Below, piece after piece: positions 1 to 5,012 of a DNA stretch of 6,198 nucleotides. Each line of letters opens with the position of its first letter. Position 1 is the first letter of the stretch. The notes beneath the pieces are model-generated. The model saw nothing but the letters and a program-made list of their open reading frames with translations, did not search any database and had not been told where the DNA came from. The position numbers and the translations under genes were made by a program. The DNA is from JAVRLS01 sp031961205. Its GTDB lineage: Archaea > Thermoplasmatota > Thermoplasmata > Thermoplasmatales > Thermoplasmataceae. The stretch lies in NCBI GenBank assembly GCA_031961205.1, contig JAVRLS010000060.1, positions 1 through 6,198 on the forward strand, written 5' to 3'.

Positions 1-133
1 CATTATAACTATAGTCTACAGTTATAATAACCGAACCGGTCTGTGGCGTTAGAGCATAACTAAGACCTGCCATGGATGACAGGGCCATAATAGAAATCAA
101 AGCAATGGCAATAATGGATCTATTCAATAGCAT
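1..133 (-). CDS. Secreted or membrane-anchored protein, N-terminal 44 codons only
   Basis: Partial gene running off the left edge; only its start is in the window. The translation begins MLLNRSIIAIALISIMALSS and continues through MAGLSYA, then LTPQTGSVIITVDYSYN. A basic residue (Arg5), an uninterrupted hydrophobic stretch at about residues 7-24 and a small-residue Ser-Tyr-Ala site at 25-27 look like a Sec signal peptide, with cleavage likely after Ala27. The following Thr/Val/Ile/Tyr-rich segment looks like the beta-rich start of an exported domain. A purine-rich GAGGAG directly abuts the ATG at 133, too close for normal pairing; the in-frame TTG at 127 would have a 6-base spacer and may be the true start. 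A TATA box lies about 35 bases upstream, in the rtcB downstream gap, so the gene has its own promoter. Function unknown; mature domain not visible. That it is a real exported protein is fairly likely. Confidence 0.65.
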   Translation of the reverse strand, partial: MLLNRSIIAIALISIMALSSMAGLSYALTPQTGSVIITVDYSYN

Positions 134-164
134 CTCCTCTTTTAACCGCTAAACAAAACTTTTC

Positions 165-172
165 TTATAAAT
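165..172 (-). promoter_or_regulatory. TATA box for the exported-protein gene
   Basis: On the minus strand this reads ATTTATAA, a good archaeal box A. Its centre near 168-169 predicts transcription starting at about 142-143, giving a leader of about 10 bases before the ATG at 133 (about 16 before the TTG at 127). That leader would contain the GAGGAG motif. It lies between the rtcB stop and this gene, so the gene need not depend on rtcB transcription. Confidence 0.5.
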
Positions 173-183
173 ATTATGGTCAT

Positions 184-1584
184 TCACCCCTTAACAACGG
201 CAAGTGGTACCATCCTGGCAACGGGATCGGCCAGATGTGCCCCGGAAACTGCCCTTATTACCTCATCTATGTCCTTATAGCTTTCAGGAGCTTCCTCCGA
301 CAGAACCCGCCTTGAAGCGGAATGCGCATAAACATTCTTATTCTTCAGATCGTCTTCAACAACAGCCGAGTATTCCTTCACGGCCTTTGATCTGCTCAGC
401 CTTCTTCCTGCACCATGGCAGCTGGTCCCGAAAGATTTTCCCATATTTTCTGCGTTTCCTGTCATCACGTATGAAGCCGTTCCCATGCTTCCCGGTATGA
501 GAACGGGCTGTCCTGTGCTTTCGAATATCCCCCCTATTTTTCCACGTGGAAAAGCTCTTGTGGCCCCTTTCCTGTGAACCATCAGCTTCATCAATTTTCC
601 GTCTACATCGTGGTATTCCTCCTTGGCGATATTATGTGCAAGACTGTAAAGAAGTTTGAGATCCGAACCTGTTTCTTTTCTGAATATTTCCCTTATCCTG
701 CTTATTATCAGTTCCCTGTTGACGAAGGCAAAATTTGCAGCAGCTTTCATGGCTGAGATATATTTAGATCCGATCCCTGAATTTATATAGGCGGATGTGA
801 GCTGCATATCTCCAGTTTTAATTGCTTCAGGGGATTCATTCAGCATCTTCATGTAATCTGTTGCGACCTGGTGGCCCAGGCCCCTGGAACCGGTATGTAT
901 CATAACAGTTACCTCATCCTTGAAAAGCCCGAATTTTTCTGATATAACCGGATCGAATATGTCGCTTACTCTCTGGATTTCAAGAAAATGATTGCCAGCA
1001 CCGAGTGTGGCTATCTGGTTCATTCCCCTGTCAATTGCGTTCTTTGATACATAATCATGCGATGTTTCAAGGAATCCTGAATCTTCTGTGTGCTGTATAT
1101 CGTTTTGATCACCGTAACCTTTTTCAACCGCCCACTTCAGCCCGTTCGACAGTATATCGATCATGTCGTTCCTGCTCACGCTTATTCCCTTTCTGGATGT
1201 CAACCCGCTTGGAACGATCTCAAAAATCTTATCAGTAATATCCTTCAGATGGCTTTTAATGCTTTCGTAACCAATACCTGATGTGAGTATCGCAACACCA
1301 CAGTTTATATCGTATCCAACGCCCCCCGGGGATATTATACCCGTTTCGTAGTCAAAAGCGGCAACGCCACCGATAGGGAACCCGTAGCCAAGATGTATGT
1401 CAGGCATGGCCAGTGAGGCCTTTACTATGCCTGGCAGGCGAGCAACATTTATGACCTGGCCTATGGAACCGTCCTGGTAAGTTTGATCCATGAGTTTTTC
1501 GCTGGAATATATTATGCCAGGAACGTTCATCTCGCCTTCCTTTTCGATCATGTATGTAAATTCATCAACTTTTCGAATCTTCAC
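184..1584 (-). CDS. rtcB: RtcB, tRNA-splicing RNA ligase (3'-phosphate/5'-OH)
   Basis: Full-length RtcB, 466 aa from the chosen start. Family knowledge: RtcB joins 2',3'-cyclic-phosphate or 3'-phosphate RNA ends to 5'-OH ends using GTP and Mn2+, sealing tRNA exons after intron removal and repairing RNA in the cytoplasm. Hallmarks seen: MPDIHLGYGFPIGG (Asp62), GVGYDINCGV with metal ligands Asp92 and Cys95, GAGNHFLEIQ (Asn198/His199), MIHTGSRGLGHQ (His230), AHNIAKEEYH (His317), HRKGATRAFP, and SCHGAGRRLSR whose His390 corresponds to the guanylylated His404 of the Pyrococcus enzyme; the C-terminus VARMVPLAVVKG is typical. All catalytic residues are present and there is no intein, although some archaeal rtcB genes carry one. 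The reading frame stays open to a GTG at 1626, but the GTG at 1584 is preferred: the extra 14 residues are unlike the family and a TATA box sits about 26 bases upstream of 1584. No archease gene is in the window. Confidence 0.97.
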   Translation of the reverse strand: MKIRKVDEFTYMIEKEGEMNVPGIIYSSEKLMDQTYQDGSIGQVINVARLPGIVKASLAMPDIHLGYGFPIGGVAAFDYETGIISPGGVGYDINCGVAILTSGIGYESIKSHLKDITDKIFEIVPSGLTSRKGISVSRNDMIDILSNGLKWAVEKGYGDQNDIQHTEDSGFLETSHDYVSKNAIDRGMNQIATLGAGNHFLEIQRVSDIFDPVISEKFGLFKDEVTVMIHTGSRGLGHQVATDYMKMLNESPEAIKTGDMQLTSAYINSGIGSKYISAMKAAANFAFVNRELIISRIREIFRKETGSDLKLLYSLAHNIAKEEYHDVDGKLMKLMVHRKGATRAFPRGKIGGIFESTGQPVLIPGSMGTASYVMTGNAENMGKSFGTSCHGAGRRLSRSKAVKEYSAVVEDDLKNKNVYAHSASRRVLSEEAPESYKDIDEVIRAVSGAHLADPVARMVPLAVVKG

Positions 1585-1605
1585 GTCGGGGCATATTGAA
1601 TGATA

Positions 1606-1614
1606 GCATAAATG
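1606..1614 (-). promoter_or_regulatory. TATA box for rtcB
   Basis: Minus-strand CATTTATGC. The TTTATG core is centred about 26 bases upstream of the GTG at 1584, so the mRNA would begin at or next to the start codon (leaderless). No Shine-Dalgarno precedes the GTG, which fits. The near-palindromic TATATA about 24 bases further upstream could also serve this direction and would give a leader of roughly 25 bases. Confidence 0.5.
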
Positions 1615-1628
1615 TTTGAGTAACACAT

Positions 1629-1637
1629 GTTATATAG
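1629..1637 (+). promoter_or_regulatory. TATA box for the 73-aa gene
   Basis: TTTATATAG-like element (GTTATATAG as written), centred about 25 bases before the ATG at 1658, predicting a leaderless transcript. It is nearly symmetric, so it may also recruit the transcription machinery toward rtcB. The two genes have only 73 bases between start codons. Confidence 0.5.
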
Positions 1638-1657
1638 CCCTTTAAAATGAAATGCAA

Positions 1658-1879
1658 ATGAAGGAGATTAAGATCGAAGACCTTGATCATGATACTGCGT
1701 TTAAGGTAAGGCTTGAAATAGCCCTTCTGGAGAATGCCAGGAGAATAAGGGACCAGTCCATGCATCCGGACCGGTTTGCAGAATACATTGCATCAAGATC
1801 GCAGAAGATCTCCGAACTTCTGGGTATAAAGGGAAGCTTTGAGATCAGCGAAAATGGAAAGATTATTTTCACAAAATAA
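1658..1879 (+). CDS. Small unrecognised helical protein (73 aa)
   Basis: I do not recognise a family. The protein begins MKEIKIEDLDHDTAFKVRLE and ends in a FEISENGKIIFTK segment. Residues 8-56 look almost wholly helical with alternating charged and hydrophobic positions (LEIALLENARRIRD, FAEYIASRSQKISELLGI); the last 15 residues look like a beta hairpin. There is no cysteine, signal peptide or membrane segment, so a soluble cytoplasmic protein is expected. The ATG at 1658 is chosen over the in-frame ATG at 1652 because the TATA box is about 25 bases upstream of it. A GGAG lies just inside the coding region and cannot act for this start. It is transcribed divergently from rtcB over a very short shared region, so co-regulation is possible but unproven. 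It could be a small nucleic-acid or protein-binding partner; no function can be claimed. Confidence 0.75.
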   Translation: MKEIKIEDLDHDTAFKVRLEIALLENARRIRDQSMHPDRFAEYIASRSQKISELLGIKGSFEISENGKIIFTK

Positions 1880-1991
1880 GGAGGATGCCGGATTTTCGTT
1901 TCTGTCCAGACCCGCCCTTGCAGGATATGAAGAGTTAATAATTTCAATTCTTCACATGGTATATACAGTAAAAGCGTATCTCTTGAACAGA

Positions 1992-2168
1992 CTAAAATCT
2001 GTCAGATCCAGAATAATAGGCAGTCAAATCGTAATTGAAATTCTCCAATTCTGCTTTTGATGCTGAAATCATGAAATATTTTTCAGGCGTTATTTTCTCT
2101 GTGAATACACTTATCGGAGGCCCCTTACAAATTGTACTGATGTCACAGGATATTAACGAAAATTTGAT
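1992..2168 (-). pseudogene. Possible small gene with lost or non-standard start
   Basis: A minus-strand frame is open from about 2207 to a TAG at 1992-1994 and has no ATG, GTG or TTG before an internal ATG at 2072. From 2168 it would encode 58 residues, including KGPPISVFTEKITPEKYF and ASKAELENFNYDLTAYYSG, which read like real protein (mixed charge, aromatic and helical segments) rather than translated spacer. The codon at 2166-2168 is ATC, one base from ATG, and sits about 24 bases downstream of the A/T-rich TATATA element shared with the winged-helix gene, where a leaderless start would be expected. Options: a decayed gene whose start mutated, a gene using a rare ATC start, a 26-aa protein from 2072, or chance. 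I see no family match. Confidence 0.25.
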
Positions 2169-2184
2169 GCCCTCAAAATAAAAA

Positions 2185-2196
2185 TAAAAATATATG
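2185..2196 (+). promoter_or_regulatory. TATA box for the winged-helix gene (possibly bidirectional)
   Basis: An A-rich tract ending in AAAAATATATG. Its TATA centre near 2192 is about 25 bases before the ATG at 2217, which fits a leaderless start there. On the other strand the same element reads CATATATTTTTA and points at the start-less frame ending at 1992. Confidence 0.45.
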
Positions 2197-2216
2197 CTAG
2201 CATGTCATACGGGATC

Positions 2217-2540
2217 ATGAAGGAATATTCTATTTTCAGAGAAGTTGAAAATGATGTTGAAACGTTAAACAGGCACATAGCTGTGATAAAGGTACTGCTC
2301 AGGGAACAGCCCATAGGGATAATAAAGCTGTCCCAGGAGACGGGCATACCTGAGCACAAGATCCGGTATTCCCTTAGAATCCTGGAACAGGAAAACATAA
2401 TATCTCCTTCCAGGGAAGGTGCCATACTGACGCCGGAATTCATTGAGAACAAGGAAAGGATAATAACAGATGCAAAAAAGATGATGGATGACATACAAAA
2501 GATATATGATGATGTAAAGGCCACTTTCGAAAAGAAATGA
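2217..2540 (+). CDS. Winged-helix transcriptional regulator with C-terminal helix
   Basis: A 107-aa DNA-binding protein, beginning MKEYSIFREVENDVETLN. Residues 20-73 form a winged helix-turn-helix: a first helix (HIAVIKVLLREQ), then PIGIIKLSQETGIPEHKIRY as the second and recognition helices, RYSLRILEQENII, and a short wing (SPSREGAILTP). The motif of choosing a ligand or effector-free 'alternative rule' is not visible: there is no separate sensor domain. Residues 78-107 are a charged helix (ENKERIITDAKKMMDDIQKI) likely to be a coiled-coil dimerisation arm. The family resembles small archaeal regulators of unknown targets. The longer start at ATG 2202 adds five residues (MSYGI); 2217 is preferred from TATA spacing, but the two cannot be separated firmly. 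The gene is followed after 36 bases by a GNAT acetyltransferase, so the pair may be one transcript. Its targets are unknown; autoregulation would be typical. Confidence 0.85.
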   Translation: MKEYSIFREVENDVETLNRHIAVIKVLLREQPIGIIKLSQETGIPEHKIRYSLRILEQENIISPSREGAILTPEFIENKERIITDAKKMMDDIQKIYDDVKATFEKK

Positions 2541-2576
2541 TTAATTAGCTGAATTACATATTTTTCTTGATGTTTC

Positions 2577-3113
2577 ATGCTCTGGAAAAAACCCCCGGAA
2601 CCGGTTCACGAGTATGTGGTCAGGAAGGCTGATCCCTCGGACGCTTCCGGGATAATAAACTGCATGCAAAGCGTGATGGATGAGAGGATATACCTTGTGA
2701 GTGAATATTATCTGCTTACGGAGAGGGGCCAGCAGGAAAGGATCAAAAATCTTGATGACCTCACGCTTGTATGCGCGCTTGAAAAGAAGATAGTCGGTGT
2801 GCTGACGGTTCAGAGAGGCATATACAAGAAGAACAGGCATACGGCAACGCTTGGCATCGCTGTTATGGCCGGGCACCGGCATAAGGGCCTTGGCACAAGA
2901 ATGATAAATGAGACTATACTCTGGTGCGAGGAACAGGGAATCCAGAAACTGAACCTTGAAGTGTTCTCCACCAATTCCAATGCAATAGAAGCTTACAGGA
3001 AGATTGGATTCAAAATTGAGGGATCGAGGCGAAAACAGTTTATTATAAACGATCAGTACGTGGATGACGTCCTGATGACTTACTTTGTTGACAAATCCAT
3101 AGATGTGGACTGA
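2577..3113 (+). CDS. GNAT-family N-acetyltransferase
   Basis: A 178-aa acetyltransferase that would move an acetyl group from acetyl-CoA to an amine. The GNAT fold is visible in order: first strand and helix (EYVVRKADPSDASGIINCMQ, 12-31), the strand pair LVCALEKKIVGVLTVQRG (64-81), motif A at 92-110 with the acetyl-CoA pyrophosphate loop Arg101-His-Lys-Gly104-Leu-Gly106, and motif B at 127-153 (LEVFSTNSNAIEAYRKIGF) where Asn133/Asn135 and Tyr140 are typical, then a final strand (DDVLMTYFV). Length is normal for a RimI/RimL- or SpeG-like single-domain enzyme. The substrate (protein N-terminus, polyamine or antibiotic-like amine) cannot be told. No Shine-Dalgarno precedes the ATG and no clear TATA is well placed; a weak TTAATTA at 2541-2547 might serve, otherwise it is read through from the winged-helix gene. 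It ends 24 bases short of the convergent small-protein gene. Confidence 0.92.
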   Translation: MLWKKPPEPVHEYVVRKADPSDASGIINCMQSVMDERIYLVSEYYLLTERGQQERIKNLDDLTLVCALEKKIVGVLTVQRGIYKKNRHTATLGIAVMAGHRHKGLGTRMINETILWCEEQGIQKLNLEVFSTNSNAIEAYRKIGFKIEGSRRKQFIINDQYVDDVLMTYFVDKSIDVD

Positions 3114-3137
3114 GGAGTATGTACGAACATATTACTT

Positions 3138-3476
3138 TCAACTATTCCTTGTTTTCAGGTAATCGGTTATCATGTATTCTATCCTTTCTTCCAGGTATAC
3201 CGGGATGCTTATTTTTCTGGCCTTTATTTCGCTGTAATATCCGCTCAGTCTTATTGACAGCCTCTGCATGTCAAGAAGATTTTCATACAGTGAATAATTG
3301 ATGGAACTGTACTCCCCGTTAAGGGATGATTTTTTGGAGAGGAGTACGATATAATTTTCGTACGATTCTATTGCATCGTCTATGGTATCGGCAAAATCCC
3401 GGTAATTTTCCTCTATTGATTTGATTTCTTCCCCTGTCAGGTTGCAGAAGCGCTTGAGTTTTTCAATTTTTTCCAT
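3138..3476 (-). CDS. Unrecognised small helical protein (112 aa)
   Basis: No family recognised. The protein starts MEKIEKLKRFCNLTGEEIKS and is predicted nearly all-helical, with heptad-like stretches at about 15-47 (EEIKSIEENYRDFADTIDDA) and 58-85 (INYSLYENLLDMQRLSIRLS), ending in a helix ERIEYMITDYLKTR. One cysteine (Cys11), no signal peptide and no membrane segment, so a soluble cytoplasmic, probably oligomeric protein. Its ATG lies inside the end of the upstream gene (14-base overlap) and is preceded at a 7-base spacer by GGAGGAG, a strong Shine-Dalgarno; this fixes the start and implies translational coupling. The two genes are therefore an operon. The pair lies between a convergent GNAT gene and a divergent radical SAM gene. 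A helical-bundle adaptor or a two-part complex with the upstream product is possible; nothing further can be supported. Confidence 0.8.
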   Translation of the reverse strand: MEKIEKLKRFCNLTGEEIKSIEENYRDFADTIDDAIESYENYIVLLSKKSSLNGEYSSINYSLYENLLDMQRLSIRLSGYYSEIKARKISIPVYLEERIEYMITDYLKTRNS

Positions 3477-3717
3477 TGGTTATCTCCTCCAGGAAACTTA
3501 TGATGGCCTCTATTTCTTTCCTATCATCATAGATTTTTTTCAGCCTCAGGGAATTGCTTTTAACTATTGAATCCATCTTTTCTATATCATGCTTCAAATT
3601 GAGCGAGACTGCATTATAATAATTCTTTTCCTTCATTATCTTGCTTATTATTTCATTCCTGTCAGCCATGCCATTTGTATAACGATACTCCGTATATGTT
3701 TTAGCCTGGAAAAGCAT
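3463..3717 (-). CDS. Unrecognised small coiled-coil protein (84 aa)
   Basis: First gene of a two-gene minus-strand operon; family not recognised. After a Tyr/Thr-rich start (MLFQAKTYTEYRYTNG), residues 17-80 look like two long amphipathic helices with a turn (NEIISKIMKEKNYYNAVSLN, then HDIEKMDSIVKSNSLRLKKI, then DRKEIEAIISFLEEI), suggesting a coiled-coil hairpin. No cysteine, no membrane segment. Three starts are possible: GTG 3735, ATG 3717, which has an AAGGAT Shine-Dalgarno-like motif 7 bases upstream, and ATG 3669 (MADRNEII), which has an ACATATAC element about 26 bases upstream and would be leaderless, giving 68 aa. I chose 3717 but 3669 is a serious rival. The last codons (Glu-Glu-Ile) double as the ribosome binding site of the next gene. 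Confidence 0.7.
   Translation of the reverse strand: MLFQAKTYTEYRYTNGMADRNEIISKIMKEKNYYNAVSLNLKHDIEKMDSIVKSNSLRLKKIYDDRKEIEAIISFLEEITNGKN
3480..3490 (-). promoter_or_regulatory. Internal Shine-Dalgarno of the second operon gene
   Basis: Minus-strand GGAGGAG ends 7 bases before the ATG at 3476 and lies wholly within the coding region of the upstream gene. It is the strongest ribosome binding site in the window. Starts of genes with their own promoters mostly lack one, in line with leaderless first genes and SD-led internal genes in archaea. Confidence 0.75.
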
Positions 3718-3770
3718 ATTTTTATCCTTCTGCACATGTACCTGAAAATTTTATCAGCTTGTATTTTTAC

Positions 3771-3787
3771 ATTAAAATATAAAAATA
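3771..3787. promoter_or_regulatory. A/T-rich TATA region between the divergent small-protein operon and radical SAM gene
   Basis: ATTAAAATATAAAAATA, readable as a TATA box in both directions. On the minus strand (TTTTTATATTTTAAT) it predicts a start near 3753 and a leader of about 36 bases to the ATG at 3717, containing the AAGGAT motif. On the plus strand it would start near 3805, which is far from the radical SAM ATG at 3897, so it probably serves mainly the minus-strand operon. Confidence 0.4.
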
Positions 3788-3863
3788 GCCGTTTTCCGGA
3801 TTATTTGATCGAAGCGTTAATGGCAAAAAATCCAGCATGAATTTAGCAATATTATATTTGAAA

Positions 3864-3872
3864 ATATTAAAT
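3864..3872 (+). promoter_or_regulatory. TATA box for the radical SAM gene
   Basis: ATATTAAAT, centred about 29 bases before the ATG at 3897 and so compatible with a leaderless or nearly leaderless mRNA. A second candidate, ATTATATTT at 3851-3859, would give a leader of about 16 bases. No Shine-Dalgarno precedes the ATG. Confidence 0.4.
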
Positions 3873-3896
3873 CCTTGTAATTGTTACGTTTTACAT

Positions 3897-4838
3897 ATGA
3901 AAACGATGATCTGGAATATAGACTATTTTTGCAACCTGAAATGCAAGAGTTGCAATGCCTGGCAGGGCAAGATATTTTTTCCTGAGGATCTTATAGATAA
4001 GCACATAGAAGAGATGAAAAAGAACGGTGTAAAGATCGTTTCAGTTACCGGTGGAGAGCCTACACTTAACAGATCCGTTGTTGATATTGTGAGAAAGCTG
4101 AAAGAACATCACTTCATTACACACATTGCGACAAACGGCACAAATCCATATACGCTGAGAAAGCTGTACAGATATCTTGATGCAGTTACTATCTCACTTG
4201 ACAGCAATATTCCGGAGGAACACAACGAGTACAGGGGACTCAAGATATTTGACACTGTTGTTTCAACTATAAAGGAAGCAAAGAACAGCGTGCATATAGT
4301 GACGGCAAATATGCTTGTCACAAATTTTAATTATTTCAAGGTCGGCCAGATCGCCGATTACGCAAATAATGAGCTTGGCGTGCCCCTTTCAATGTGCTTT
4401 CCGGAGCAGGATGCCTATTATTTCAAGGATTTCCAGGTTTCAAACGACATGATAAGGCAGGCCTTCAAGTACGCTTATGACAATTACGGCAAACACGCCT
4501 TCGGGAATATGCGTACTTATTATAAAGAAGCCGTTGAATATATTGACGGAAAATCGTCCCTTCAGTGCACGGCGGGACAGGAAACATTCTATACAGACTA
4601 CAGGGGAAAGGTGCATCCATGCTTTGAGCACGTGGAAGTCGTTCTGAACAAAAAGAGCGAGTGGGAAACTTACGACAACCACTGCAACAAATGCTTCACT
4701 GAATGCTTCCTTGAACCGTCCATACACAGGGATTTTGAAGCGGCTTCACTTATTGGAAAAATATGGTGGTTCAATCATATAAAGAAAAGATCCATAAAAT
4801 ACATAGATATGAGAAAGCCAAAAAATATACCATCATAA
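3897..4838 (+). CDS. Radical SAM enzyme with C-terminal cysteine (Twitch/SPASM-like) domain
   Basis: A 313-aa radical SAM protein. Cys12-x3-Cys16-x2-Cys19 (FCNLKCKSC) is the canonical motif that holds the 4Fe-4S cluster which cleaves S-adenosylmethionine to a 5'-deoxyadenosyl radical. TGGEPTLN (51-58) is the SAM-binding GGEP motif; HIATNGT (76-82) and AVTISLDS (96-103) are further barrel strands typical of the MoaA/PqqE/SPASM group. The C-terminal part has Cys224, then Gly237-x4-Cys242 (RGKVHPCFE), then Cys263-x2-Cys266-x3-Cys270 (HCNKCFTEC). The Gly-x4-Cys step is as in SPASM/Twitch domains, so at least one auxiliary iron-sulfur cluster is likely. The reaction and substrate are unknown; related enzymes modify peptides, cofactors or lipids. 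The frame is open to ATG 3837, but those 20 residues lack the family's pattern and 3897 suits the promoter and the usual short lead to the cysteine motif. It is divergent from two small helical-protein genes and convergent with the secernin-like gene. Confidence 0.93.
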   Translation: MKTMIWNIDYFCNLKCKSCNAWQGKIFFPEDLIDKHIEEMKKNGVKIVSVTGGEPTLNRSVVDIVRKLKEHHFITHIATNGTNPYTLRKLYRYLDAVTISLDSNIPEEHNEYRGLKIFDTVVSTIKEAKNSVHIVTANMLVTNFNYFKVGQIADYANNELGVPLSMCFPEQDAYYFKDFQVSNDMIRQAFKYAYDNYGKHAFGNMRTYYKEAVEYIDGKSSLQCTAGQETFYTDYRGKVHPCFEHVEVVLNKKSEWETYDNHCNKCFTECFLEPSIHRDFEAASLIGKIWWFNHIKKRSIKYIDMRKPKNIPS

Positions 4839-5012
4839 ACATTTATTATTGATACGGCAGACCCTGCTTCTTTATGCGGCAAGTTTCTAGAAGCCCTGAT
4901 TCGATCTCATGATTATCCGTGAATAAACTTCCGCTGTATTTCAATTCAGGTAATATCTGTTTCAGGGATTATTATGATGTCAAACCGGGATGGATCAAAT
5001 AAATAAGCTAAC
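4839..5012. other. Convergent intergenic gap
   Basis: 174 bases between two converging stops. ATTTATTATT just after the radical SAM stop, and minus-strand CTTATTTATTT just after the hydrolase stop, are T-rich tracts of the kind that end archaeal transcripts. An ATGATGT at 4974-4980 resembles a C box but no matching D box follows. No gene is seen. Confidence 0.5.

Larger units (their letters stand above)
1880..2201. other. 322-base gap without a confirmed gene
   Basis: Between the 73-aa gene and the winged-helix gene. It holds the divergent A/T-rich promoter at its right end, a TTTTCGTTTCTG run just after the 73-aa stop that could help end transcription, and an open minus-strand frame without a normal start codon (1992-2168). 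No tRNA, no convincing C/D-box RNA and no strong hairpin were seen. A weak AATTG/CAATT stem near 2033-2050 is too short to interpret. Confidence 0.6.

Noticed and set aside
204..500. 98-codon plus-strand frame inside rtcB
   Set aside because: Antisense shadow of rtcB; the rtcB frame contains every catalytic motif.
184..1584. Intein within rtcB
   Set aside because: The DINCGV and other conserved blocks are uninterrupted and the length matches intein-free enzymes.
1885..1938. 17-residue frame starting just after GGAGG downstream of the 73-aa gene
   Set aside because: The GGAGG touches the ATG with no spacer, the peptide is very short and Pro-rich, and nothing else supports it.
1839..2060. 73-codon plus-strand frame overlapping the end of the 73-aa gene
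   Set aside because: It starts inside a better gene in another frame, has no promoter or ribosome site, and its composition past the overlap is not convincing.
3138..3735. Toxin-antitoxin pair
   Set aside because: The overlapping small genes have the right layout, but neither shows a recognisable toxin fold or antitoxin DNA-binding motif.
3820..3840. Six-residue MAKNPA leader peptide whose stop overlaps the ATG at 3837
   Set aside because: The ATG at 3837 is probably not the radical SAM start, and no ribosome site or regulatory hairpin accompanies the short frame.
4974..4999. C-box-like ATGATGT, possible C/D-box guide RNA
   Set aside because: No D box (CTGA) or D'/C' pair at suitable spacing and no terminal stem.
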